A stretch of 64,000 bases of DNA. Origin: an uncultured Paludibaculum sp. (GTDB lineage Bacteria > Acidobacteriota > Terriglobia > Bryobacterales > Bryobacteraceae). Positions 1 to 7,551 of the stretch are shown piece by piece. The notes beneath the pieces were generated by a model. That model was not told the DNA's origin and ran no database searches. It saw only the letters and a program-made list of their open reading frames with translations. The stretch lies in contig NZ_OY762269.1 in the NCBI RefSeq assembly GCF_963665245.1, forward strand, positions 682,001 to 746,000, given 5' to 3'. The translations under genes and the position numbers were made by a program. Position 1 is the stretch's first letter, and every line of letters begins with the position of its first letter.

Positions 1-590
1 ACATGGTGGAACGCGCGTATCGCGACTCGCGCATCAACCGCATCTTTGAAGGCACCAACGAGATCAATCGTCTGCTTTCCACCGGGATGCTGCTCAAGCG
101 GGCGATGCGCGGACAGTTACCATTGGTGGCGGCCGTCAAACAGGTGCAGGACGAGCTTCTGTCGCCGTCTCTCGCATCCAGCACACCGGATCTGGTGGCC
201 AACGCCCGAAAGATCACGCTCATCGCATTAGGGGTCGCCTTCCAGCGGTTCCGCGACAAACTCGACGAGCAGCAGGAGGTGCTGGCCGCATTGGCCGATT
301 GCGCCATGAATACCTACGCAATGGAAGGTGTCGCTCTCCGTTGCGAACGGCTGCAGGGCACGTCCAAGGCGGCGTTGGCCGAAGACGTTCGGGATGTCTT
401 TCTACGCGACGCGCTCAACACGATCGAAGACAGTGCCCGCATGGTGTTGTCCGCCTCGTCCGATGGCGACTCGCTTCGGACCAATATGGCCGTCTTGCGC
501 CGTTTCGCGAAGTACGAGCCGGTGGACTCCGTCACGGCTCGCCGCCGCCTCGCTGCCAAGATGCTGGAAACGGGCCGATACTTGTTCTGA
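1..590 (+). CDS. Acyl-CoA dehydrogenase, C-terminal part (5' end outside window)
   Basis: This is the C-terminal end of an acyl-CoA dehydrogenase, a flavoenzyme that introduces the alpha-beta double bond of acyl-CoA in fatty-acid beta-oxidation. The visible part opens inside the conserved C-terminal helical domain and contains YRDSRINRIFEGTNEINR, the family signature near the FAD and adenine contacts. About 160 further residues follow it, longer than a short-chain dehydrogenase tail, so this is probably the larger (about 600-residue) class with an extra C-terminal helical domain. The open frame runs to the left edge without a start codon. Its stop TGA overlaps the ATG of the next gene by one base, so the two are probably cotranscribed. 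Confidence 0.87.
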   Translation, partial: MVERAYRDSRINRIFEGTNEINRLLSTGMLLKRAMRGQLPLVAAVKQVQDELLSPSLASSTPDLVANARKITLIALGVAFQRFRDKLDEQQEVLAALADCAMNTYAMEGVALRCERLQGTSKAALAEDVRDVFLRDALNTIEDSARMVLSASSDGDSLRTNMAVLRRFAKYEPVDSVTARRRLAAKMLETGRYLF

Positions 591-1054
591 TGCGGTTATT
601 GATCCTGGTGGGCTTGCCCGCTTCCGGTAAGTCCACCTGGGCCCAACAGAACGGATTGCCTACGCTCTCGTCGGACGAAGTGCGGGCATTGGTCACCGGT
701 GACGTCACGCAGCAGGGACAGAACCGATTGGTCTTCCGGACGCTACGCAGCCTGGCCGCCGCGCGGGTGGAGGCGGGCGTGCCGTTAACCTGCATCGATG
801 CCACCGCTCTCACCGTCTGGGAGCGGCGTTGTTGGGTTCGATTCGCGCAGCTTCAGAACTGCGGGGTCGAGGCGGTCTACTTCGATATCCCCCTGGATGA
901 ATGCAAGCGGCGTAACGCCGCTCGCGACCGCGTTGTGCCGGATCACGTAATGGACCTGATGGCCGCGCGCCTGCAACCGCCCGATCCGCGCGAAGGCTTC
1001 GATCGGATTACGGTTGTCCGCCTGGAGCCGCTTCCTTCCAGTTCTTCTGCATGA
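590..1054 (+). CDS. P-loop ATPase/kinase-like protein (AAA_33 type)
   Basis: A 154-residue protein with a Walker A motif right at the N-terminus (GLPASGKST, residues 8-16). This resembles small polynucleotide-kinase, zeta-toxin or gluconate-kinase-like P-loop proteins that phosphorylate small molecules or nucleic-acid ends. Residues around 85-120 (IDAT, then a RRNAARDR stretch) fit the Walker B and lid-arginine region of this fold. The ATG at 590 is chosen because it overlaps the upstream TGA; a longer reading from 299 would lie inside the acyl-CoA dehydrogenase gene. The substrate cannot be inferred. The 3' end overlaps the convergent MFS gene by 47 bases. Confidence 0.75.
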   Translation: MRLLILVGLPASGKSTWAQQNGLPTLSSDEVRALVTGDVTQQGQNRLVFRTLRSLAAARVEAGVPLTCIDATALTVWERRCWVRFAQLQNCGVEAVYFDIPLDECKRRNAARDRVVPDHVMDLMAARLQPPDPREGFDRITVVRLEPLPSSSSA

Positions 1055-2315
1055 CCAGCCAAATGGCGGCCGGAACCAGGCCCAGGCACCCGCTGATGAA
1101 GGCGACGGTTCGCACCGAGAGGCCCAGGTCGACGGCCTGCGAGGCCAGAAAGCTCATGCAGCTCATTACCAGGAACAGCCCGCTGAAGTCCGCCGAGAAC
1201 ACGCGGCCCCGGTAGCGGTCTTCCGTCATCCCTTGCAGCATCGTTGTGGAGAAGACCCAGGCGATGGAAGTGCCCGCGTGGCCCAGGGCCACGGCCGCAC
1301 AGGCCAGGGCGAGGGTCGGCGCGGCGCTCAGCAGGCAATACGAGGCTGCCGCGATCAGGAAGGCGAAGAGGATGCCCGCGCGCATCCGGCGCTCATTGTT
1401 CCGTGCCCAGTAGCCCGACGAAAACGAACCGATCAGCGAGCCGACTCCTCTTGCACCCAGCAGCAGGCTCATGCTCAGCGTGCCGCCCAGTACCATGTCC
1501 GCCCCTCGTCCAGCGATCGGAAACACGCGCTCGCCATAAATAGGCAGAATCACCCAGTGGGCGCCCAGCAGGCCCATGCCCGCCTTCACCATCAGGGTGG
1601 CTGTCAGACGCCGGTCTCGCTTGATATAGCGGATGCCCTCCAGCACGGGGCTGAAGTCGACCATGTCCTTCAGGCAGAAGCGCGGCAGGTGGGCGGCGTG
1701 CGTCTCCTTCAACTTCATGGCCGCCAGCAGTAGGGCCGACACGACAAACGACAGGGCATTGACAACGAACAGCACGTCCCGCCCGAACTTGTAGGCGATC
1801 AGCCCGCCCAATCCGCTGCCGATGGCGAAATTGATGGCCCAGGTTGTCGAGGACAGGGCATTGGCCACCATCACCTCACCCTCGTCCCGCGCGATGTTCG
1901 GCACGATGGCGCTGCGGCCGGGCTCGAACAGGGCCCACATGATGGTTTCCAGGAACAACAGGATCCACACCAGCCAGACCATGGTCACCGACTTCACGAA
2001 CACCATCGCCAGCACGATGAAGAAACGGCAGCAATCGGCGACGATCATGAGCGTGCGGCGGTTCAGCCGGTCGTTCAGCATGCCGGCCGTGGGCGCCATC
2101 AGCACCTGGGGCAGCAGTTGGAGCACCACCGCGAAGCCCACGGATTTGGCCTCACCGGTGAGTTCCAGCAGCAGGCTGTAGATGGCGACCGCATAGAGCC
2201 AGTCGCCCATCTCGCTGACCACTTGGGCCAGCCAGAGCAGGCGGAAGTTGCGATTCTCCCGCAGGATCCGGCCATAGGCCGCGAGCGAGTACGATCTGGC
2301 TCCGGCCGCGCTCAT
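1008..2315 (-). CDS. MFS transporter (MFS_3/EntS-like exporter)
   Basis: A 435-residue integral membrane protein of the major facilitator superfamily with about 12 hydrophobic segments. The loop between helices 2 and 3 (GMLNDRLNRRTLM) is the typical charged motif A. The overall pattern matches the MFS_3 / enterobactin-exporter-like branch, which exports siderophores, drugs or other small molecules using the proton gradient; the substrate is unknown. It lies 7 bases downstream of trpS on the same strand and is probably cotranscribed with it. Its 3' end overlaps the convergent kinase-like gene by 47 bases. Confidence 0.85.
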   Translation of the reverse strand: MSAAGARSYSLAAYGRILRENRNFRLLWLAQVVSEMGDWLYAVAIYSLLLELTGEAKSVGFAVVLQLLPQVLMAPTAGMLNDRLNRRTLMIVADCCRFFIVLAMVFVKSVTMVWLVWILLFLETIMWALFEPGRSAIVPNIARDEGEVMVANALSSTTWAINFAIGSGLGGLIAYKFGRDVLFVVNALSFVVSALLLAAMKLKETHAAHLPRFCLKDMVDFSPVLEGIRYIKRDRRLTATLMVKAGMGLLGAHWVILPIYGERVFPIAGRGADMVLGGTLSMSLLLGARGVGSLIGSFSSGYWARNNERRMRAGILFAFLIAAASYCLLSAAPTLALACAAVALGHAGTSIAWVFSTTMLQGMTEDRYRGRVFSADFSGLFLVMSCMSFLASQAVDLGLSVRTVAFISGCLGLVPAAIWLVMQKNWKEAAPGGQP

Positions 2316-2322
2316 GGCCGGG

Positions 2323-3309
2323 CTAGTCCGTGTAGATACCCATGCGCTGTTTCACCAGGCGCACGGTATCGTTGGCGACCGGCGCGACGCGCTCGGCTGC
2401 CTCTCGCAGGACACCCTTCAGGTAGGCGGGATCGGAGGTGATCTCCTTGTAGCGCTGCTGGATCGGTTCCAGGCCCGCCACGACAGCTTCGGCGACCGTC
2501 TTCTTCAGGTCTCCGTACCGCAGACCCGCGAAATGATTCTTGATCTGATCGTCGGTCCAGCCCGTAAACGCCTGATGGATGGCCAGCAGGTTGGCGACGC
2601 CCGCACCCATGGTGTCGAAGTCGACGCCGCTGCCGGAATCGGTGGTGGCCCGCATGATCTTCTTCCTGATCACGGATGGTTCATCCAGCAGCGCAATCGC
2701 GTGATTGGAGCCGGTCTCCGACTTGCTCATCTTCCTCGTAGGATCGTCCAGGCCCATGATGCGCGCGCCCACCGTGGGTAGCTTCGTCTCCGGCATCACG
2801 AACGTATCGCCATACTGCGCGTTGAAGCGCTGCGCCAGGTCGCGGGTCAACTCCAGGTGCTGGCTCTGATCGTCGCCCACCGGCACCGCATTCGCCTTAT
2901 AGAGCAGGATGTCGGCGGCCATCAGGACGGGATACTGTAGCAGTCCGTCACTGACGCTCTCCTGCTTGGCCGATTTGTCCTTGTACTGGGTCATCCGCTC
3001 CAGCCAGCCGATCGGCGTCACGCAGGTGAGCAGCCAGCAAAGCTCGGCGTGGGCGGCCACCGTCGATTGAACGACCACCGAGGAAATCTTCGGATCGATG
3101 CCGGCCGCCAGAAAAATCGCGGCCGTCTGCTCGATCTTCCGGCGCAGCTCCGCCGGCTCTTGATAGAGCGTAATCGCGTGCAGATCCACGATGCAAAACA
3201 CGCATTCGTAGTCGTGCTGCATGCGGACCCAGTTCTTCAGGGCGCCCAGATAGTTTCCGATGTGGAGGCTTCCAGTGGGCTGGATTCCGGACAGGACTCG
3301 TGGTTTCAT
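2323..3309 (-). CDS. trpS: Tryptophan--tRNA ligase
   Basis: Class I aminoacyl-tRNA synthetase (EC 6.1.1.2) that charges tRNA-Trp in the cytoplasm. The 328-residue length is normal for the bacterial enzyme. The HIGH-type motif appears as SLHIGNYLGAL near residues 13-23 and the KMSKS loop as RKMSKSETGSNHA near residue 190. It begins MKPRVLSGIQPTG, the usual N-terminus. It is divergent from the RNA methyltransferase gene, with only 44 bases between the two starts. MFS follows 7 bases downstream. No leader peptide or T-box is visible in the short upstream gap. Confidence 0.97.
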   Translation of the reverse strand: MKPRVLSGIQPTGSLHIGNYLGALKNWVRMQHDYECVFCIVDLHAITLYQEPAELRRKIEQTAAIFLAAGIDPKISSVVVQSTVAAHAELCWLLTCVTPIGWLERMTQYKDKSAKQESVSDGLLQYPVLMAADILLYKANAVPVGDDQSQHLELTRDLAQRFNAQYGDTFVMPETKLPTVGARIMGLDDPTRKMSKSETGSNHAIALLDEPSVIRKKIMRATTDSGSGVDFDTMGAGVANLLAIHQAFTGWTDDQIKNHFAGLRYGDLKKTVAEAVVAGLEPIQQRYKEITSDPAYLKGVLREAAERVAPVANDTVRLVKQRMGIYTD

Positions 3310-3353
3310 GCTGAACTGATAGAGAAGAGTAATTTTTATCGTAAGGGATGCGC

Positions 3354-4553
3354 ATGGCTGAAGTGAAGATCGAGAAGTGGGTTTACGGCGGCGCGGGCCT
3401 CGGCCGGACGGACGGCCAGGTCACGCTTGTACCGTTCGTGATGCCCGGCGAGCAGGTGCGCGTCGAGCCTGTCAAGCAGAAGACGGGCATGGTGGAAGGC
3501 CGCGCGGCCGAGTGGATTGAACGCAGCGAGGCCCGTATTGAGCCCGCTTGCCCCTATTTCGAAAAATGCGGAGGGTGCCACTACCAGATGGCGCCTTACG
3601 AGATGCAGGTCGCCCAAAAGGCGGAAATCCTGCGGGAAGTCCTGCGCCGCGTCGGCAAGATTGACGCTCCGGAAATGATCGAAACGATCAGCGCCGAGCC
3701 ATGGGGCTACCGCAACCGCAGCCAGTTCCACTTCGGCCCCCAGCACACACTGGGGTTCAAAGCCGCCGGCAGCGATCGCGTCGTCGATGTGGACAAGTGC
3801 CCAATTTCGGCGCCGCTCATCAACGACGCCCTGAAAAAGCTGCGCGCCTTGCGGCGCGACAAGCACTTCCCCCGCTTCCTCAAGGAGATAGAGCTGTTCA
3901 CCAACGGCGAAAAGACCATGGTGAATGTGCTGTCGACGGAGGGGAGCCGTGGGGTGGCCAAGGGCTTCTTCGAGTGGCTCGGCCTCCAGATCCCCGGAGC
4001 TTCCGAAGGAAGTCTGGAGTATGAGGCCGCCGGAGAGAAGTTCCGTGTCAGCCACAAGTCGTTCTTTCAGGTGAACCGCTTCCTTGCCGACGACATGGTG
4101 AAGTGCGCCCTGGAAGGCGCCGATGGCAAGACAGCCCTCGACCTCTATGCCGGCGTGGGTTTGTTCACTCTGCCGCTCGCCCGCCAGTTTGAGAAGGTCA
4201 CCGGCGTGGAGAGCGACGGCTCAGCCGTCAGGGACCTGGAATTCAACGCGGAACGTAGCGGCGTGAAGGCCAAGGCCCTCCGCCTGCAATCCGAGCAGTA
4301 TTTGGAGAACCTGACCGCCACGCCCGATTTCGTGCTCGCCGATCCGCCGCGCAGCGGCTTGGGCAAGGCGGTGGTGAAACACCTTGTCCGCCTCTTGCCG
4401 CCGCGCATCAGCCTGGTTTCCTGCGATCCCGCCACGCTGGCACGCGACGCCGCCGTGCTGGTGGGCGCTGGCTACCGCTTCGAGAAGATGACCATGATCG
4501 ATCTCTTCCCGCAGACTTATCACATTGAGACCATTGCCCTGATGGTTCGCTAA
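3354..4553 (+). CDS. TrmA/RlmD-family RNA (uracil-5)-methyltransferase with TRAM domain
   Basis: S-adenosylmethionine-dependent methyltransferase that forms 5-methyluridine in rRNA or tRNA. An N-terminal TRAM domain (residues about 1-55) is followed by CPYFEKCGGCHYQ (residues about 64-76), the cysteine cluster that holds a 4Fe-4S centre in RlmD-type enzymes. The C-terminal Rossmann domain contains DLYAGVGLFTLPLA (SAM binding) and SLVSCDPATLARD with the catalytic cysteine. The ATG at 3354 is preferred over 3348 because AAGGG (3343-3347) then sits 6 bases upstream. The exact target (23S U1939/U747 or tRNA U54) cannot be decided from this sequence. It is divergent from trpS. Confidence 0.92.
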   Translation: MAEVKIEKWVYGGAGLGRTDGQVTLVPFVMPGEQVRVEPVKQKTGMVEGRAAEWIERSEARIEPACPYFEKCGGCHYQMAPYEMQVAQKAEILREVLRRVGKIDAPEMIETISAEPWGYRNRSQFHFGPQHTLGFKAAGSDRVVDVDKCPISAPLINDALKKLRALRRDKHFPRFLKEIELFTNGEKTMVNVLSTEGSRGVAKGFFEWLGLQIPGASEGSLEYEAAGEKFRVSHKSFFQVNRFLADDMVKCALEGADGKTALDLYAGVGLFTLPLARQFEKVTGVESDGSAVRDLEFNAERSGVKAKALRLQSEQYLENLTATPDFVLADPPRSGLGKAVVKHLVRLLPPRISLVSCDPATLARDAAVLVGAGYRFEKMTMIDLFPQTYHIETIALMVR

Positions 4554-4555
4554 GC

Positions 4556-4672
4556 GCTCGCGCAACAACAACCTCACATCCGGAGCCAACGGGGGGCCGG
4601 CTTCAGTCGGCGCGGGGCTTCAGCCACGCATCTTCTGAGCTCCCGGAACTGCGCAGTTGTTATTGCGCGAGC
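4556..4672. repeat. 117-bp palindromic-ended element (MITE-like or structured intergenic repeat)
   Basis: The two ends form an inverted repeat: 4556-4572 (GCTCGCGCAACAACAAC) pairs with 4656-4672, with 16 of 17 positions complementary. The interior is GC-rich with imperfect repeats around GGCTTCAG and has no open reading frame. It begins 2 bases after the stop codon of the methyltransferase gene and ends exactly where the target duplication of the adjacent IS1634 element begins. It could be a non-autonomous element, a REP-like unit or a bidirectional transcription stop. Confidence 0.5.
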
Positions 4673-4778
4673 TCTAAGCCGAAGTTCCAAGCCCTGAAAT
4701 AGCCCAACGCCTTCTGGTTCAGTCATGTAAGGTGATTTCGAGGTTACATTTGTAGCCACTAAATATGTCAGATACCAC

Positions 4779-4807
4779 TTGCCTTCCTTTCCTCTCTCCC
4801 TTATAAT
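4779..4807 (+). promoter_or_regulatory. Sigma-70-type promoter of the IS transposase
   Basis: TTGCCT at 4779-4784 and a perfect TATAAT at 4802-4807 are separated by 17 bases. Transcription would begin near 4814, practically on the ATG at 4813. Either the message is leaderless or translation begins at a downstream codon such as the GTG at 4840. Confidence 0.6.
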
Positions 4808-4812
4808 TGGCC

Positions 4813-6546
4813 ATGCCATCCAGGACCGGCCGGGTTCATGTGGCCACCACTTCCCGGACCTACAAAGGCAAACTCTACCAGACCCACTTGCTCCGCCGCT
4901 CCTTCCGCGTCGGCTCCCAGGTCCGCCACGAAACCCTCGGCAACATCTCCCATCTCCCGCCCGATCTCATCGACCTCATTCGTCGCTCTCTCGCCGGTGA
5001 GCAGTTCCTCCCCGCCTCCCAAGCTTTCCTCGTCGAACGCAATCTCCCTCACGGCCATGTCCAGGCCGTGCTCGGCTCCATGCATCGTCTCGGCCTCGAT
5101 TCGCTGCTGGCCTCTAAACCCTGCCGCGAGCGCGACCTCGTTCTCGCCATGATCGCCGAACGTCTTCTGCACCCCTGCTCCAAACTCGCCACCACCAGGC
5201 TTTGGCACACCACCACTCTGGCCGAGGAACTCGGGGTCGCCGACGCCACCGAAGACGACTTGTACCAGGCCATGGACTGGCTGCTGGCCCGCCAGTCGCA
5301 CATCGAAAAGAAACTCGCCCAGCGCCACCTCCACGACGGTTCCCTGGTGCTCTATGACGTCAGCAGTAGTTACTACGAAGGTCACACCTGCCCCTTGGCG
5401 CGACTCGGCCACAACCGCGACGGAAAGAAGGGACTGCCCATCATCGTCTACGGCCTGCTGACCGACAGTGAAGGCCGCCCCGTGGCCGTCGACGTTTATC
5501 CCGGCAATACCGGCGATCCCACCACCGTTCCCGATCAAGTGGATAAGCTCCGCCAACGTTTCGGCCTGTCCCGCGTGGTTCTGGTGGGCGACCGCGGCAT
5601 GCTCACCGAAACGCAGATCGGCCAGCTTAAACAGCATCCCGGACTCGGTTGGATCTCGGCCCTGCGCGGGCCGGCGATTCGCGAACTGGTCGACGGCGGA
5701 AGCCTGCAACTGTCCCTGTTCGACGAAACCAATCTGGCCGAGATCAATTCGCCCGTCTATCCCGGCGAGCGCCTGGTGGCCTGCTTCAATCCGCTGCTGG
5801 CCGACGAGCGCAGGCGGAAGCGAGGCGAGCTGATCGAGGCCACCGAGAAGGAGTTGGCCAAGATCGCCGCCCAGGTCAAGCGCCGCACGCGCACTCCGCT
5901 CAGTGAGGCCGAGATCGCGCTGAAAGTGGGCAGGGTCTTGAACCGCTACAAGGTCGCCAAACACTTCGAGCTCAACATCGCCGATGGCGTCTTCGCCTGG
6001 ACCCGGCGAGAGGAATCGATCCGGCGCGAAAGCCAACTGGACGGCGTCTACGTGGTGCGCACCAGCGAGCCCGAGAGCCGTTGCTCGGCCCCGGACGCGG
6101 TACGCCGCTACAAGAGCCTGGCGCAGGTGGAGCGCGCCTTCCGCAGTCTGAAAGGAATGGATCTGCGAATCCGCCCCATCCATCACCGCACCGAGGACCA
6201 TGTGCGGGCGCACATTCTGCTCTGTATGCTGGCCTTCTATGTGGAGTGGCACATGCGCAGAGATCTGGCTCCTTTGCTGTTTCAGGATGAGGAACTCAGC
6301 CGAGATCGAACTCGCCGCGATCCGGTTGCGCCGGCTGAGTGCTCGGCTTCGGCTCAGCGGAAGAAGTTGGAACGTGTCACCGCCGATGGCTTCCCCGTCC
6401 ACAGCTTCGAGACTCTGTTGCGAGAGCTTGCCACGCGCTGCCGCAACACCTGCCGCATTCCTTCCGACCCAAGCGCCACAACCTTCCAGCAACTCACCGA
6501 ACCCACTGCTTTGCAAGCCCGTGCCCTCCGACTCCTGGGTCTGTAG
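4813..6546 (+). CDS. IS1634-family DDE transposase
   Basis: A 577-residue cut-and-paste transposase of the IS4-related IS1634 group. The acidic catalytic residues can be placed at YDVSSSYYEG (first Asp, near residue 180), VGDRGMLTE (second Asp, near 260) and SLAQVERAFRSLKG (Glu, near 440), all in a DDE_Tnp_1-like core. The reading frame is uninterrupted. The in-frame TTG at 4807 lies inside the -10 box, so ATG 4813 is preferred; GTG 4840 is possible because family members usually begin near that point. A 571-codon open frame on the opposite strand is a codon-bias shadow. Confidence 0.93.
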   Translation: MPSRTGRVHVATTSRTYKGKLYQTHLLRRSFRVGSQVRHETLGNISHLPPDLIDLIRRSLAGEQFLPASQAFLVERNLPHGHVQAVLGSMHRLGLDSLLASKPCRERDLVLAMIAERLLHPCSKLATTRLWHTTTLAEELGVADATEDDLYQAMDWLLARQSHIEKKLAQRHLHDGSLVLYDVSSSYYEGHTCPLARLGHNRDGKKGLPIIVYGLLTDSEGRPVAVDVYPGNTGDPTTVPDQVDKLRQRFGLSRVVLVGDRGMLTETQIGQLKQHPGLGWISALRGPAIRELVDGGSLQLSLFDETNLAEINSPVYPGERLVACFNPLLADERRRKRGELIEATEKELAKIAAQVKRRTRTPLSEAEIALKVGRVLNRYKVAKHFELNIADGVFAWTRREESIRRESQLDGVYVVRTSEPESRCSAPDAVRRYKSLAQVERAFRSLKGMDLRIRPIHHRTEDHVRAHILLCMLAFYVEWHMRRDLAPLLFQDEELSRDRTRRDPVAPAECSASAQRKKLERVTADGFPVHSFETLLRELATRCRNTCRIPSDPSATTFQQLTEPTALQARALRLLGL

Positions 6547-6643
6547 CCAGAAACAGGAAGACCAGTTCTGCCTCTTCCACCGTCATATCAGGCAGATAGT
6601 GCCTATTGCCAGATGGAACTTCGGTCTAAGCCCTGACGCGGCC

Positions 6644-7531
6644 TTACAGTTCCAGTTTGCCGCCAACCACCATCTCGGCCAGTTTGAACTTCCGCTTAAC
6701 CGTCATTGGGCCCATGCTGGTGACGAACTCGACTTCCTTGTCGTCCAGGCTGATCGGGTCGTCCTTCGAGAACATGAAGTAAACAACGCGAGCGCCCTCG
6801 CCGCTGGACATCATCACGTCCACCGGGTGCATGGGTTCCTTCCCTTTGCGAACGAGCTGAGTCTGCTCCTTCATCCGGGCCTTCATTTGCTCCGGATCGG
6901 GCCCACGGCGTTCACCGCCCGCCTGCCCACTCTGCGGCTGTCCCGATTGGAACTGCTGGGGTGCGCCGCCGCGCCTCATTCCGCCACCCATCATCGGCAG
7001 CCCTTCGACGGCAATGATGTACTGTTTCGTCGGCTCGGCCAGGCCGGCCTTCGCCTCCTGGGCCTTGTCCGGCTCAGTCGTGGCCTTGAACTTCACCAGC
7101 GCTTGGCGCACCGGCAAGGCGCTCTGCCAGCGGACTACCGCCGACATGGAGGCGGAGCCGCCGCCCATATCGCCGCCGCCCATGCCACCGCCTCCGGGCG
7201 GGCCGCCCATTCCACCACCACCAGGACCACCCATGCCGCCACCACCGCCCATACCACCGCCCCCAGGCGGGCCTCCCATGCCGCCACCGCCAGGTCCACC
7301 CATGCCGCCCCCACCGCCGGGCCGGCCCATTCCGCCTTCGCCAGGTCCACCCATGCCGCCCCCTCCGAACGCGACACTCGTGCTCTTAGCCCAGGGGGAA
7401 TCGGTAAGTACTCGCTTGACTTCCTTTTCCGTCCAGTCAGTGTATGGTTTCTTGTCCCAGAACTCGGCTGCGAACAGCAGCGCCGCCCCGGTGAGGAGGC
7501 CGCCTGCTATGGCTGTGAGTCTCACGTGCAT
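6644..7531 (-). CDS. Exported protein with long Gly/Met/Pro-rich segment
   Basis: A 295-residue protein with an N-terminal signal peptide (residues 1-22, ending near LLFAAE). It then has a short conserved-looking stretch WDKKPYTDWTEKEVKRVL, a low-complexity block at residues 56-125 made of GGGMGGP-like units, and a folded-looking C-terminal part of about 170 residues. I do not recognise the C-terminal domain; the YTDWTEKE stretch recalls acidobacterial exported proteins. Start 7531 is preferred over 7552 because it begins the signal peptide directly and has GAGGG 8 bases upstream. The gene follows the TonB-type receptor on the same strand and ends 14 bases from the IS1634 target duplication. 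Confidence 0.75.
   Translation of the reverse strand: MHVRLTAIAGGLLTGAALLFAAEFWDKKPYTDWTEKEVKRVLTDSPWAKSTSVAFGGGGMGGPGEGGMGRPGGGGGMGGPGGGGMGGPPGGGGMGGGGGMGGPGGGGMGGPPGGGGMGGGDMGGGSASMSAVVRWQSALPVRQALVKFKATTEPDKAQEAKAGLAEPTKQYIIAVEGLPMMGGGMRRGGAPQQFQSGQPQSGQAGGERRGPDPEQMKARMKEQTQLVRKGKEPMHPVDVMMSSGEGARVVYFMFSKDDPISLDDKEVEFVTSMGPMTVKRKFKLAEMVVGGKLEL
7166..7370 (-). repeat. Tandem in-frame repeat encoding GGGMGGP units
   Basis: About 200 bases of imperfect direct repeats, read on the minus strand as GGMGGPGGGG-type units of 8-11 codons. They encode residues 56-125 of the exported protein at 6644-7531. The nine methionines occur at spacings of 5-9 residues. Such DNA can slip during replication, so length differences between strains are likely. 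Confidence 0.8.
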
Positions 7532-7551
7532 GGCATTACCCTCTGCCTTCA

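Larger units (their letters stand above)
4679..6624 (+). mobile_element. Complete IS1634-family insertion sequence (1946 bp)
   Basis: Both ends can be read exactly. An 11-bp perfect terminal inverted repeat CCGAAGTTCCA lies at 4679-4689, with its complement at 6614-6624. The element is flanked on both sides by TCTAAG (4673-4678 and 6625-6630), a 6-bp target duplication within the 5-6 bp range expected of the family. It carries a single intact transposase gene in the forward direction. It inserted between the methyltransferase gene and the 3' end of the minus-strand gene ending at 6644, leaving both reading frames intact. Matching duplications and an intact gene suggest a relatively recent insertion. 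Confidence 0.93.

Noticed and set aside
4801..6516. A 571-codon open frame on the minus strand
   Set aside because: It lies exactly antisense to the IS1634 transposase, which has clear DDE motifs. The antisense frame has Gln/Leu/Gly-rich composition typical of a GC-codon shadow.
7140..7380. Possible CRISPR array because of regular short repeats
   Set aside because: The repeats are in frame, imperfect and lie within a coding gene; there are no unique spacers and no cas genes in the window.
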